From NCBI GenBank assembly GCA_047639555.1, contig JBLIOE010000013.1, positions 1 through 64,000 of the forward strand: 64,000 nt of DNA, read 5' to 3'. The notes below the pieces were generated by a model. The model was not told the origin of the DNA and made no database searches. It saw only the letters and a list, made by a program, of their open reading frames with translations. Numbering within the stretch: position 1 is the first letter of the stretch; every line of letters begins with the position of its first letter. Both the position numbers and the translations under genes were made by a program. The DNA comes from JAJRXC01 sp047639555 (GTDB lineage Bacteria; Actinomycetota; Acidimicrobiia; Acidimicrobiales; Aldehydirespiratoraceae). Positions 25,555 through 34,405 of this stretch are shown in pieces.

Positions 25555-26487
25555 TCAGCGGACGGTCGACTGGAACTTCTGCATCAGCCACGGTCCCGCC
25601 TGCACCGGCTCGTGAACGGGCGTTTCGTCAGCGCCAAGGCAGGTGGGGAGACACTCAATCGTGGCGTCCCAGTTCGCCATATGGAAGAAGGCGAACGATT
25701 GGCGCGGCTCGCCATGGTTGACGACACGATGCACCGTTGAACGCCATCGATCGTTCGTCCATTGGGCGATCGAGTCACCCAGGTTGACCACAAACGTGTC
25801 GGGTCGAGGTTCGACGGAAAGCCAGTCGCCGCCCGCGCTCTGGATCTCGAGACCGCTCACCCCGTCGGTTCGCAGGATCGTGAGCGTGCCGTAGTCGGCG
25901 TGGGCCCCGGCCCGGAGCGCACCCTCAGGGACCTCTTCGACTGTCGGATAACGAATCGCCCGCATCGACGTCATCGGACGATCGATCATTGGCGCGAAAT
26001 GGTCCGCCGGAAGTTCGAGCGTAAGAGCCATGACCGACATCAACTGCTCGGCCACCGTGCTCAGCGCCCGGTAGTACGCGACCCAGGAGGCCTGAATTCC
26101 GGACGGCCGACGCGGCCATTGGCTCGGTTGCCGTATCCACTCTTCCTCGAGCGAACGGGCGTCAACATGCAGCCCGCAATCGGGGCCGACCGAGAGCGAC
26201 TCCTTCAGATCAGGCACCGCGGCTTCGTCGCCGAGGGAACGGGCGAGCGCTTCGGTCTGCATCGCGGCATAGCCATAGGGGTACCCCGGCTCGGGAAAGG
26301 CCACATGCTGCTTCTCGTTGGGGGCAAGCGCAAAGAACTCGGCGGCCATCCACCAGGCGTTGTTGGCGATGGGCAATGGAATCGACGAGAGCGGAATGCG
26401 GAAGAAGCCGCTGGTCTCGCAGGCCCGACCCATCGTTTCGATTTGTTGTTCGAGCGGCGATTCGAGATCAATAATATCGAGCTGCAT
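25555..26487 (-). CDS. Isopenicillin-N-synthase-like Fe(II)/2-oxoglutarate oxygenase
   Basis: A 310-residue oxygenase with a DIOX_N-type N-terminus (GRACETSGFFRIP) and the C-terminal 2OG-FeII domain. AGAHADYGTLTIL supplies HxD, STVHRVVN the distal His, and RQSFAFF the RxS that binds 2-oxoglutarate. It may oxidise a hydrophobic or amino-acid-derived substrate; none can be named. The ATG at 26487 begins a conserved-looking MQLDIIDL; the in-frame extension to 26631 is basic and unlikely. It lies 78 bp upstream of the mutase gene on the same strand. Confidence 0.88.
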   Translation of the reverse strand: MQLDIIDLESPLEQQIETMGRACETSGFFRIPLSSIPLPIANNAWWMAAEFFALAPNEKQHVAFPEPGYPYGYAAMQTEALARSLGDEAAVPDLKESLSVGPDCGLHVDARSLEEEWIRQPSQWPRRPSGIQASWVAYYRALSTVAEQLMSVMALTLELPADHFAPMIDRPMTSMRAIRYPTVEEVPEGALRAGAHADYGTLTILRTDGVSGLEIQSAGGDWLSVEPRPDTFVVNLGDSIAQWTNDRWRSTVHRVVNHGEPRQSFAFFHMANWDATIECLPTCLGADETPVHEPVQAGPWLMQKFQSTVR

Positions 26488-26758
26488 TGTCAGTCTCCGA
26501 ACAGGACATCGTAGGTGCATGTGGACGCAACGAAGACAGGATCGAGCCACTCGCAGACGCCACGCATCAAGCCGACCGTCGATGAGTAAGCGTGAGCCGG
26601 CATTTTGAGCACCCATCGGCAATGAGCCCAAGACCTTCGCGGTAGGTCCCCGCCCGGTCGGCCGAGAACCCCGAGGCTCCCGCCGCCTCTACGATCAGCT
26701 TGTCTGCCGTGACACCCACTGAGGGGAACGTAGTGCTCCCTTCAGCCGCGGTGGCGCT

Positions 26759-27130
26759 CTACGCGAGTTTCTCCAGCCGGAGCTCGACGCCGTGCTCCCG
26801 GCCGGCATCAGACATCGCCTCGCGTACCGACGTATCGAAGTCCCACACCCACACTTCGATCTCGTCGAGCCATTCGTCGAAGCCCAACGCCTCGTTCACT
26901 CGTTTCCGGATGAATCGAGCTGCGTCGAGTGTCTCGAGATCGAGATCGAGAACCCGTTCGCTCTCGATCACGGTGGAGGCGGCCACTTCGGGAGCGAGAG
27001 CCAATGCCTGTGCGATCGCGATATCGGTGAGCGCCTCGAGGTCACGGCCGCCGGAAGTTTCCGCCGCCTTTTTCGCCCGTCGCCGGATCTTCTTCCGCTC
27101 CGATTTCGATGGGCCGCTCACGTCATTCAC
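26759..27130 (-). CDS. Hypothetical protein with basic N-terminus and acidic C-terminus
   Basis: I do not recognise this 123-residue protein. The first 27 residues are highly basic (KSERKKIRRRAKKAA). Residues 30-95 are Ala/Leu/Glu-rich and probably helical, and the C-terminal third is acidic with Trp pairs (WLDEIEVWVWDFD). It has no signal peptide or membrane helix. It diverges from the hexapeptide acyltransferase (79 bp) and follows nothing on its own strand closely. Good GC3 and lack of a better frame support it as a real gene. The 271 bp between its stop and the oxygenase start show no other gene. Confidence 0.6.
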   Translation of the reverse strand: MNDVSGPSKSERKKIRRRAKKAAETSGGRDLEALTDIAIAQALALAPEVAASTVIESERVLDLDLETLDAARFIRKRVNEALGFDEWLDEIEVWVWDFDTSVREAMSDAGREHGVELRLEKLA

Positions 27131-27209
27131 GACCGCACGCTACCGGCATCACGCCGGCGCTCACGGGGCAGTCGAGATCCATGCGACGAGAGCGGTCTAC
27201 GCTTTACCC

Positions 27210-27824
27210 ATGATGTCTGTTCGTAATCGAACCCGACGCATCGTGGGCGGCGTCGTCCAGCGGGCGGGGCAGCTGATTCAAGACTTCGGGGCAATTCACC
27301 CCGGGTCGGCCGGGAGCGACGCCTTTGGCCATCTCGGCAAGGGCTGCGTGATCTCGTTTCCTCGCTCCTCCCTGTTTGGTCAAGCCGGCATCCACGTCGG
27401 AGCGGGCACGCTGATCGCGCCCTACGCAAGCCTCGGCGCCGGGTATCCGTTCGATGACGTCCAGAACCCGCGCCTGGTGATCGGCGAGCGTTGTGTAATC
27501 GGATACCGGAGCGGGATTACCGCCCACGAGTCGATAGTGATCGGCGACGACGTTTACTTCGGCCAAGACGTCTTTATCACCGACTCAAACCATGGCACCG
27601 ACGATCCCGATCAACCAATCGGCCACCAGTTCGGCCCTTGTTTACCCGTGCGCATCGGCGACGGCTCGTGGCTCGGCCACGGGTGTGTCGTTCTTCCCGG
27701 TGTCACGATCGGCCGCAACGCGGTCGTTGCCGCCGGTGCCGTCGTGCGCGAGGACGTGCCGGATCACTGTGTGGCCGCAGGTGTGCCGGCCCGCATCGTG
27801 AAGCGGCTTCATAGCGACCACTAA
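27210..27824 (+). CDS. Hexapeptide-repeat (LbH) acyltransferase
   Basis: A 204-residue left-handed beta-helix acyltransferase. Isoleucine/valine hexapeptide repeats run from about residue 50 to 190 (for example VIGERCVIGYRSGI, VIGDDVYFGQDVFI, VRIGDGSWLGHGCVVLPGVTIG). The pattern DSNHGTDDPDQPIGHQ supplies the catalytic His loop found in the maltose/galactoside/WcaF acetyltransferases. It would transfer an acetyl or similar group from acyl-CoA to a sugar or a cell-envelope precursor. An ATG pair opens the frame (27210 or 27213). It converges on the nitroreductase gene. Confidence 0.88.
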   Translation: MMSVRNRTRRIVGGVVQRAGQLIQDFGAIHPGSAGSDAFGHLGKGCVISFPRSSLFGQAGIHVGAGTLIAPYASLGAGYPFDDVQNPRLVIGERCVIGYRSGITAHESIVIGDDVYFGQDVFITDSNHGTDDPDQPIGHQFGPCLPVRIGDGSWLGHGCVVLPGVTIGRNAVVAAGAVVREDVPDHCVAAGVPARIVKRLHSDH

Positions 27825-27847
27825 CGAGCGACGACGGCCGAATCGCC

Positions 27848-28519
27848 TCAGACGATCGGGTTCTTGTACGTATCGAGATACGTGATCTCGGAGACCGGGG
27901 GTCGCTCGGCCGCCTTGAAGTCGGTGCCCTTCGTGTACGCCACCGGCAACAGGCCCGCTTGGGTCATGTGATCCGGGATACCAAGCAGTGCCCCGGCTTC
28001 TTGTTCGAGCCCAAGGTGCAAGGTCGTGAGACACGAGCCGAGCCCTCGGCTCCGGAGCGCGAGCTGGAAGCTCCAGACGGCCGGAAGGATTGAGCCCATG
28101 AGACCCGCCGCCGCACCAGTGATGTTGCCACCGCTGCGAGCATCGCCGGTTGCCTGATCGAGTCGCCCGATGATCAGCGGGATGACAAACACCGGTACGT
28201 GTTCGAGGTTGGCGGCCAGATAGCTCGCCGAACTCATCACCCGGCCAATCTGAGTATCGGTCGGCGTGTCGCCCGCCGCCGCGGCGAGATAGTCGCCACC
28301 GGCACGACGGTAGATCTCCGCCAGAGCGACGCGCTTCTCGGCGTCACGGATGACCATCCAACGCCAGCCCTGCTGGTTCGACCCGGTCGGCGCCTGCACC
28401 GCGAGCTGCAAACACTCGAGCAACACATCGTTGGGCACTTCACGGTCGAGATCGAGACGCTTTCGCACCGACCGAGTGGTGGACAGGAGTGCGTCAGTTT
28501 GGGCGAGATCGAATTCCAT
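27848..28519 (-). CDS. Nitroreductase-family flavoprotein
   Basis: A 223-residue FMN-binding nitroreductase. TRSVRKRLDLDREVP near the start (Arg triplet for FMN phosphate), LAVQAPTGSNQQGWRW (about 41-56) and the C-terminal LALRSRGLGSCLTTLHL block match the family. It reduces quinones, nitro compounds or enones with NAD(P)H. Its start lies 26 bases inside the end of the BVMO gene, so it is the last gene of a leftward three-gene operon with the BVMO and the PF10118 protein. That context suggests it acts on a product of the oxygenation. Confidence 0.88.
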   Translation of the reverse strand: MEFDLAQTDALLSTTRSVRKRLDLDREVPNDVLLECLQLAVQAPTGSNQQGWRWMVIRDAEKRVALAEIYRRAGGDYLAAAAGDTPTDTQIGRVMSSASYLAANLEHVPVFVIPLIIGRLDQATGDARSGGNITGAAAGLMGSILPAVWSFQLALRSRGLGSCLTTLHLGLEQEAGALLGIPDHMTQAGLLPVAYTKGTDFKAAERPPVSEITYLDTYKNPIV

Positions 28520-30026
28520 CCCCCACTTTGGCACGCTCGCGGGAGCGATCCTCTCGTGGGGGGTTGGACAGTTCAAGCGCACCATCGATGAGGTCGCCGC
28601 GCTTCATCTGGCGATAGTCCTTCAGATAGCTCTGGTGCACCCGCCACGGGGCGGCGCTGCCCTGAAGCGGAAACAGGTGGGCCGACCGTTGGACGTAGCC
28701 GGCCATCAAACCCAGCAGCGGTTCGGACGTGACCTTACGATCGTGGTTGCGCGGGGTCGCCTGCATCATGTCGCGCCTGCGGAGCTCACGCACGAGACGG
28801 GCGACATAGTCGCAAGTCAGGTCGCACTTCAGTGTCCATGAGGCGTTGGTGTAGCCGACAGCCATCGCCAGGTTGGGCACACCTTCAAGCATCATCCCTT
28901 TGTAGGTGAGGATCAACGATGGGTCGATCGTCACGCCGTCGACCGAGATGTCCATTCCGCCGAGGAACAACAGCTCGAGCCCGGTCGCACTGACCACAAC
29001 ATCGGCCGCGAGTTCGACGCCGGACTGCAGACGAATGCCGCCGGGGATGAACGAGTCGATGTGATCGGTGACGACCGTGACGTCGCCGCGGCCGATGGCC
29101 TTGAAGAGTTGGCCGTCGGGGTCGGCACAGAGCCGTTGATCCCATGGGTCGTAAGTCGGCGTGAAGTGTTGGCCGATGTCGTAGCCGTCGGGCAGTTCTC
29201 GTTCGACACCCTTCAGCAGCAGCGACCGGACGACATTGGGGAAGCGTCGAGAGAAACGGAAGAAACCTTGCGAACTCAGCGCGGCTATCCAGCGCACGAG
29301 CGGGCCGGACCATTTCAGCGGTAATACCTTCTCGATCCCGCGAGCCATCGGGTTCTTGTAGGGCACGGCAGCGACATAGCTGGGTGAACGCTGCAGCATG
29401 GTGACGTGGGCCGCGTCGGGAACAAGTGATGGCACCAGCGTGACCGCGGTTGCTCCGCTGCCGATCACCACGATGTTCTTGCTGGTGCCATCGAAGTCGG
29501 CGGGCCAAAACTGGGGATGGATGACCTCGCCATCGAAGTCGTCGATACCGGCGAAGTCGGGAACATGCCCGCGGTCGTAGCGGTAGTACCCCGAGCATGC
29601 GAAGAGAAAACCGGCCGTGAGTTCGATGTGTTCGCCGGTGTCGACCCGTTCCGCGGTGACCTTCCAATGGCCATCAGCCGTCGACCAGTTGGCCGCGAGT
29701 ACCCGATGACCAAACCGGATCTTCTTGTCGATTCCCTGGTCCGTTGCCGCATCGACGATGTAGTTGCGGATGTCTTCGCCATCGGCGATTGCGCGGTCGC
29801 CATCCCACGGTCGCCACGGGAAACCCAGCGTGTACATATCGGAATCGGAGCGGATGCCGGGATAACGAAAGATGTCCCAGGTGCCACCGATCGCGTCACG
29901 CGCTTCGAAGATGGCGTAGCTGGCATCCGGACACGTGGCTTGTAGGTGGTAGCCCGCGTCGACTCCGGAAAGGCCAGCGCCGACAACGAGCACATCGAGG
30001 TGCTCCACCGCCAAAGCGTTGGTCAC
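28494..30026 (-). CDS. Baeyer-Villiger-type flavin monooxygenase (EthA-like), copy 2
   Basis: A 510-residue monooxygenase starting at GTG 30026, whose GTGA overlaps the stop of the PF10118 gene. FAD motif VVGAGLSGVDAGYHL (about 13-27), GGTWDIFRYPGIRSDSDMYTLGF, the exact BVMO fingerprint FDGEVIHPQFWP and VIGSGATAVTL for NADPH are all present. It is a paralogue of the enzyme at 20982-22484, with the same motifs and overall length. The long upstream open frame is antisense-like and excluded. Partners are a di-metal PF10118 protein and a nitroreductase, a set seen around EthA-like genes in actinobacteria and consistent with lipid or ketone oxidation. Confidence 0.92.
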   Translation of the reverse strand: MTNALAVEHLDVLVVGAGLSGVDAGYHLQATCPDASYAIFEARDAIGGTWDIFRYPGIRSDSDMYTLGFPWRPWDGDRAIADGEDIRNYIVDAATDQGIDKKIRFGHRVLAANWSTADGHWKVTAERVDTGEHIELTAGFLFACSGYYRYDRGHVPDFAGIDDFDGEVIHPQFWPADFDGTSKNIVVIGSGATAVTLVPSLVPDAAHVTMLQRSPSYVAAVPYKNPMARGIEKVLPLKWSGPLVRWIAALSSQGFFRFSRRFPNVVRSLLLKGVERELPDGYDIGQHFTPTYDPWDQRLCADPDGQLFKAIGRGDVTVVTDHIDSFIPGGIRLQSGVELAADVVVSATGLELLFLGGMDISVDGVTIDPSLILTYKGMMLEGVPNLAMAVGYTNASWTLKCDLTCDYVARLVRELRRRDMMQATPRNHDRKVTSEPLLGLMAGYVQRSAHLFPLQGSAAPWRVHQSYLKDYRQMKRGDLIDGALELSNPPREDRSRERAKVGDGIRSRPN

Positions 30027-30904
30027 GCGGCGCCCGCCAGCATGTGGTTGAGTCGACCTTCGTCGCCGAAAAGTTCGTCGCGCCACTGGTCGAGCAAGGC
30101 ATCCGTGTCGTGGTCGTTGGGATGGAAGTCGACCCGGTTGTAGTCGCGGAGGTCTCGCCACACCTCGCGGGTGAACATGGGGCTGTTCTTCATGCGCTTG
30201 ATGCTCGCACGAAGGTTGCCACGCCGGTAGGTCTCGCGATCTCGGAGTAGCGAGGTGAACACGTTGAAGGAGATGCCACCAAGGAAGGTGGCGGTGATCG
30301 CATTCATTTGACGTCGACGGGTCTTCTCCGAGCCGCCCACGGCCTTGTAGACGTCGAACGCCACGGCCTTGTGTTCGCACTCTTCCAGCGCGTGCCACAG
30401 CAACAAGTCACGAAGCTCGGGTATGCCGAGCTTCTTGCGGGCTTCTTCATTGCTGAGCAGCAGCGCCGCGATGGTGGCGGTGAAGTGCTCGAGCGCGGCG
30501 GTGGCCGCCAGGTTGCCCATTGGAGAGATGAACTTCTCGCGCATCCCGAGGCCGAACTTCGTGCTCCGCTCGAGGCGCTTGGTCGGGTAGCCAAGGTCGG
30601 CGAGCCGGTTGTTGAGTACTCGGTGTTCGCGACCGTGGATTGCCTCCTGGCCGATAAAGCCGGCGACGTCACGCTTGAGGTCGGCATCGTCGATCTGGTC
30701 GCGGAAGTTGCGGACCGAACGAACAAAGAAGTCTTCGCCATCAGGGAAGACAGAGGACAACACTGCAGCGAGATGGCTACCGATGAGGTCGCCGTCGCCG
30801 GCGAAGTGTTTTGGCAGCTCCGCGAGGGATTCCTCAAAGAACATCCGGCGGGTGGGGACCTTGCGGCCGGAGAGAGCGGACTTGGGGGTGATGGTTGCGG
30901 CCAT
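30023..30904 (-). CDS. PF10118-family metal-dependent hydrolase-like protein
   Basis: A 293-residue helical protein matching the PF10118 (Metal_hydrol) group. Probable metal ligands lie in FIGQEAIHGREH (Glu and two His, about 83-94), ALEHFTATIAAL (Glu, His) and HALEECEHKAVAFDVY (Glu, Glu, His), a pattern like that of ferritin-type di-iron carboxylate proteins. The family is named hydrolase but activity is not established; a di-iron oxygenase role is possible. It is the first gene of the operon with BVMO copy 2 and the nitroreductase, and it diverges from the LLM gene across an inverted repeat. Confidence 0.85.
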   Translation of the reverse strand: MAATITPKSALSGRKVPTRRMFFEESLAELPKHFAGDGDLIGSHLAAVLSSVFPDGEDFFVRSVRNFRDQIDDADLKRDVAGFIGQEAIHGREHRVLNNRLADLGYPTKRLERSTKFGLGMREKFISPMGNLAATAALEHFTATIAALLLSNEEARKKLGIPELRDLLLWHALEECEHKAVAFDVYKAVGGSEKTRRRQMNAITATFLGGISFNVFTSLLRDRETYRRGNLRASIKRMKNSPMFTREVWRDLRDYNRVDFHPNDHDTDALLDQWRDELFGDEGRLNHMLAGAA

Positions 30905-30942
30905 ACGAACACCATACGCACTAATTGATGGAAAGTCTCAAT

Positions 30943-30958
30943 CTCTCAATTATGAGAG
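30943..30958. promoter_or_regulatory. Inverted repeat in a divergent promoter region
   Basis: CTCTCA-ATTA-TGAGAG is an exact 6-bp-arm palindrome within an AT-rich patch between the PF10118 gene start (30904) and the LLM gene start (31024). Its size and position suit a TetR- or GntR-type operator, but no regulator gene is adjacent. Confidence 0.5.
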
Positions 30959-31023
30959 GAGCGATGACTTTGGGAGACCTTCCGCCCTGCGTATGCTCAG
31001 TGCCCACCCCAAGGAGAACCGCG

Positions 31024-31956
31024 ATGGCTCACAAGTTTCGATTCGGCGTCCAGATGACCAACGCAACTCCAGGAATGACCTGGGGTGAAACCGCCCGCCG
31101 GATCGAGGAGCTCGGCTTCTCCGCGCTCGTCATGCCCGACCACTTCGAGGATCAGCTCGCGGTTACTCCCTCCCTCGCCGTCGCGGCGGCGGCCACAACC
31201 ACTCTTCGAGTTGGTGCGCTGGTGTTTGGCAACGACTACCGCCACCCCGTCATCTTGGCGAAAGAAATGGCCACCCTCGATGTGTTGTCAGAGGGCCGTA
31301 TGGAGTTCGGCATCGGGGCCGGCTGGATGAAGACCGACTACGACGCGGCGGGTTTGGACTACGAGCGTCCCGGGCTCCGCATCGAACGCATGCTCGAGTC
31401 GATTGAGATCATCCAAGGGCTCTTTGGTCCAGACCCCGTCACGTTCGCCGGCGACCACTACTCGATCACCAACATGAACGGCATGCCGAAGCCGGTCCAG
31501 TCCGCTCCCCCGCTCCTGATCGGCGGCGGCGGGAAGCGCATGCTCACTCTGGCCGCGCAACGGGCCGACATCGTGGGCGTCACCGCCAACCTGAAGGCGG
31601 GCGAGGTTGGAGCCGACGCCATCGCCGACATCACTCCCGCCCGGTTCGACGAGAAGTTGGAGTGGGTGCGAGCAGCGGCTGGCGATCGCATGGCGGACAT
31701 CGAACTCAGCCCACTCGTGATGTCGACTCAGGTTGTCGACGACCGTCAGGCTGCCGTCGAAGGAACCGCCGCCATGTTCGGCTTCTCCGTCGAAGACGCC
31801 GCAGCCACACCCATCTTGCTCATCGGTAGCCCCGACGAGATCGCCGAACAACTCGAAGAACGACGTGAGCGGTGGGGTTTCAGCTACATCGTCGTGCAGG
31901 GCCTCGATACCGCGATAGCTCTCGAACCCGTTGTCGCGAAGCTGACCGGCAACTAG
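31024..31956 (+). CDS. LLM-class F420-type oxidoreductase (TIGR03621-like)
   Basis: A 310-residue luciferase-fold enzyme starting at an ATG with AAGGAG seven bases upstream. HKFRFGVQMTNA, LGFSALVMPDHF, RVGALVFGNDYRHPVILAKE and MEFGIGAGWMKTDYDAAGL follow the order of the MSMEG_2516-like F420-dependent family. PPLLIGGGGKRMLTLAAQRADIVG is the C-terminal cofactor-proximal segment. F420 use is inferred from family. It diverges from the PF10118/BVMO/nitroreductase operon, possibly under the shared operator, so these may form one oxidative pathway. Confidence 0.88.
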   Translation: MAHKFRFGVQMTNATPGMTWGETARRIEELGFSALVMPDHFEDQLAVTPSLAVAAAATTTLRVGALVFGNDYRHPVILAKEMATLDVLSEGRMEFGIGAGWMKTDYDAAGLDYERPGLRIERMLESIEIIQGLFGPDPVTFAGDHYSITNMNGMPKPVQSAPPLLIGGGGKRMLTLAAQRADIVGVTANLKAGEVGADAIADITPARFDEKLEWVRAAAGDRMADIELSPLVMSTQVVDDRQAAVEGTAAMFGFSVEDAAATPILLIGSPDEIAEQLEERRERWGFSYIVVQGLDTAIALEPVVAKLTGN

Positions 31957-32011
31957 CTCAGAGGACCAGCGGCCCCTGCCGTCGGCAGACTCTGCAATCG
32001 TCAGACCCGCG

Positions 32012-34282
32012 TTACTGATGCCGAAGCACCCGGTCGAGTTCCATCTCGAAGTCGAGCGGAGGGGGGTTGCCGCCGTCGACTCGAAGCCCAACAAATGAGC
32101 CGGGAGCCGGCGAGGGCGGCACATAGTCGTCGCACACCGGAAACGGTCGCCCGTAACCAACCGTCAGGAACGCACCATCGGGAGAGATCGCGCTCGGAAT
32201 CGCGCCATCCAAGAAAGCCGTCGCCAACTCTTCGCCGTTGGCCGCCAGGGAAAGATCAAACCCGCCACCGGCGGCCGGAATTGCACTGACCGACACCGCC
32301 TGGCAGCCCGGCAGCACTCGGGCCGAGATGCGATGTTCGACGCCGCTCGTGGTGAGTATCCACGTGAGCTCGCCGTCGCGGAGAAACCACGCCCACCCGG
32401 CGATCCAGTCGCCCTGCTCGGCGAGTACCCCGGACGCATCCGCCGCAATCGGCGCATCGAACCAGGCGACCATCCGGAACCCGCCGAAGATGATCGGAGC
32501 GTGGGCTTCGTGCAGCTTGTCGCCGGGACGAAGCTCGTGGGTGGCCCGAAAGTTCAACCAAGGAAGGCTGATCTGCATCGAGCGCTGAACCCGACCGTCG
32601 TCGAGCGGCAGCACCTGGTTTTGTTCGGCGGCGATGTCCCACTTCCCGATGAGTTCCGCCAACTTCTCGGGATGTGACTCGGCCAGGTCGACACTCTCGG
32701 AGAAGTCTGTGGCCGTCTGGAAGAGTTGCCATTCATCGGCGGAGAAATTGTTGCTACCGACAATCGCGTCGCGCTCCGCCGCCGTTAGCTGGTTGACGTG
32801 GTTGGTGACGGCCTTCCAACCGTCGGCGTAGATCGCTCGGCTACCCCAACACTCGTAGTACTGCTCGGTGCGGGTGTCTGGGGCCGCGGCATCCTCAAGG
32901 ACCGGTCGCATCGTCGTTCCGTCGAACGACATCTGAGAGACCCCGCCGAGCTCTTCCGGGGAGTCGATGCCGAGCAGGTCGAGCAGGGTCGGCAGCACGT
33001 CGATCGCGTGGGCGTACTGATCACGAATTGTGCCCGCCCCGTCGAGACCGCCGGGCCACGACACGATGAACGGGTCGCGGACCCCACCTTCGAAGGTGTA
33101 GCGCTTCCACCGGCGAAAGGGGGTGTTGCCGGCCAGCGCCCAACCCCAGGGGTAGTGCCCGCTCGACTTGAAGCCACCGAGGTCGTCGTAGCGGGCGAGC
33201 TCGGCCACGAGGTCGTCGGGTTCGTCGGAGATGTAGTGACGGAGCTGGTTCCACGAACCATTCGGGCCGCCCTCGGCGGAAGCACCGTTGTCGGAGACCG
33301 CCATAACAATCGTGTTGTCGGCTTGACCGAGCCGCTCGATCTCGTCGAGCACCCGACCGATGTGATGATCGGTGTGGGCCAGAAACCCGGCGTACACCTC
33401 CATCATCCGGGCGTAGAGACGCCGGCGATCGGGATCGATGTCGTCCCACGCTTCAACCCATTCGGGCCGGGCCGACAGTTCCGCATCGGCGGGCACAACA
33501 CCGAGCGCCTTCTGGCGGGCAAACGTCTCTTCGCGCATCACGTCCCAGCCGGAATCGAAGCGGCCCGCAAACGGTTCGATCCACTCCGGCGCAACCTGAT
33601 GCGGCGCATGGGGCGCGCCGGTGGCGTACCAAAGCAGGAACGGCCGATCGGGATTGTGGATGTGCAACGAACGCAGCTGGGTGATGGCCTCGTCGGCCAG
33701 ATCAGCATCAAGGTGGTAGCCCTCATCCGGCGTGGCCGGCGGCTCCACGTGTTGCTGGTCGCGGATGAGGTTGGGCGTCCACTGGTTCGTCTCGCCATTG
33801 AGAAAGCCGTAGTAACGCTCGAACCCGACGCCAGTGGGCCACATGTTGAACGGCCCGCTGGCCCGCTGGTCACGGGGAACGAGATGCCACTTGCCGATCG
33901 CGGTGGTCGAGTAACCCTGATCCAGCAGGATCTGCGCCATCGTGCCGGCCGACGACGGGAACTCGCCGGTATAGCCGGGATAGTTGATGGGAAGGTCGGG
34001 CAACATGCCCATCCCGACCCGATGGTGATTTCGGCCGGTCAGCAGGCAGGCCCGAGTGGGTGAACACACCGCAGTTGTGTGGAAATTCGTAAACCGCAGC
34101 CCGCGCTCAGCCAGTCGGTCGAGGTTTGGTGTGTCGAGGCTGCTGCCATAACAACCGAGCTGAGCGAAGCCCAGATCGTCGAGCACGATCACGACGACGT
34201 TTGGCTTTCCCGCTGGATACGGCCTCGGCGCTCGGGGCGCCGTGCTCTCGGCGAGCGACAACACAATCGATGACTCAGTCAT
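32012..34282 (-). CDS. Type I arylsulfatase
   Basis: A 756-residue sulfatase starting at the ATG at 34282. Metal-binding Asp35-Asp36 lie in VIVLDDLGFAQLG. The formylglycine motif CSPTR has Cys73, followed by LLTGRN, so the Cys-type maturation (FGE or anSME) is expected; no maturase is encoded here. GKWHL and the later SDNGAS block complete the active site. No signal peptide is visible, so the enzyme appears cytoplasmic. Residues from about 600 form the extra C-terminal beta domain common to the large bacterial arylsulfatases. The substrate may be a sulfated aryl, steroid or polysaccharide-derived compound. The open frame continues upstream over another gene but that part is not coding. Confidence 0.93.
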   Translation of the reverse strand: MTESSIVLSLAESTAPRAPRPYPAGKPNVVVIVLDDLGFAQLGCYGSSLDTPNLDRLAERGLRFTNFHTTAVCSPTRACLLTGRNHHRVGMGMLPDLPINYPGYTGEFPSSAGTMAQILLDQGYSTTAIGKWHLVPRDQRASGPFNMWPTGVGFERYYGFLNGETNQWTPNLIRDQQHVEPPATPDEGYHLDADLADEAITQLRSLHIHNPDRPFLLWYATGAPHAPHQVAPEWIEPFAGRFDSGWDVMREETFARQKALGVVPADAELSARPEWVEAWDDIDPDRRRLYARMMEVYAGFLAHTDHHIGRVLDEIERLGQADNTIVMAVSDNGASAEGGPNGSWNQLRHYISDEPDDLVAELARYDDLGGFKSSGHYPWGWALAGNTPFRRWKRYTFEGGVRDPFIVSWPGGLDGAGTIRDQYAHAIDVLPTLLDLLGIDSPEELGGVSQMSFDGTTMRPVLEDAAAPDTRTEQYYECWGSRAIYADGWKAVTNHVNQLTAAERDAIVGSNNFSADEWQLFQTATDFSESVDLAESHPEKLAELIGKWDIAAEQNQVLPLDDGRVQRSMQISLPWLNFRATHELRPGDKLHEAHAPIIFGGFRMVAWFDAPIAADASGVLAEQGDWIAGWAWFLRDGELTWILTTSGVEHRISARVLPGCQAVSVSAIPAAGGGFDLSLAANGEELATAFLDGAIPSAISPDGAFLTVGYGRPFPVCDDYVPPSPAPGSFVGLRVDGGNPPPLDFEMELDRVLRHQ

Positions 34283-34405
34283 GGCCGCGATCCTCCCGCG
34301 AGCCGACCGAAAGCGCACATCCCCATTGCGGCATTGCCGCTGCGAGATGGCAAGCTCGGTGCAACTGATCGGCGAAGCCGACCGACCAACTCGCGAGGGA
34401 AATCG

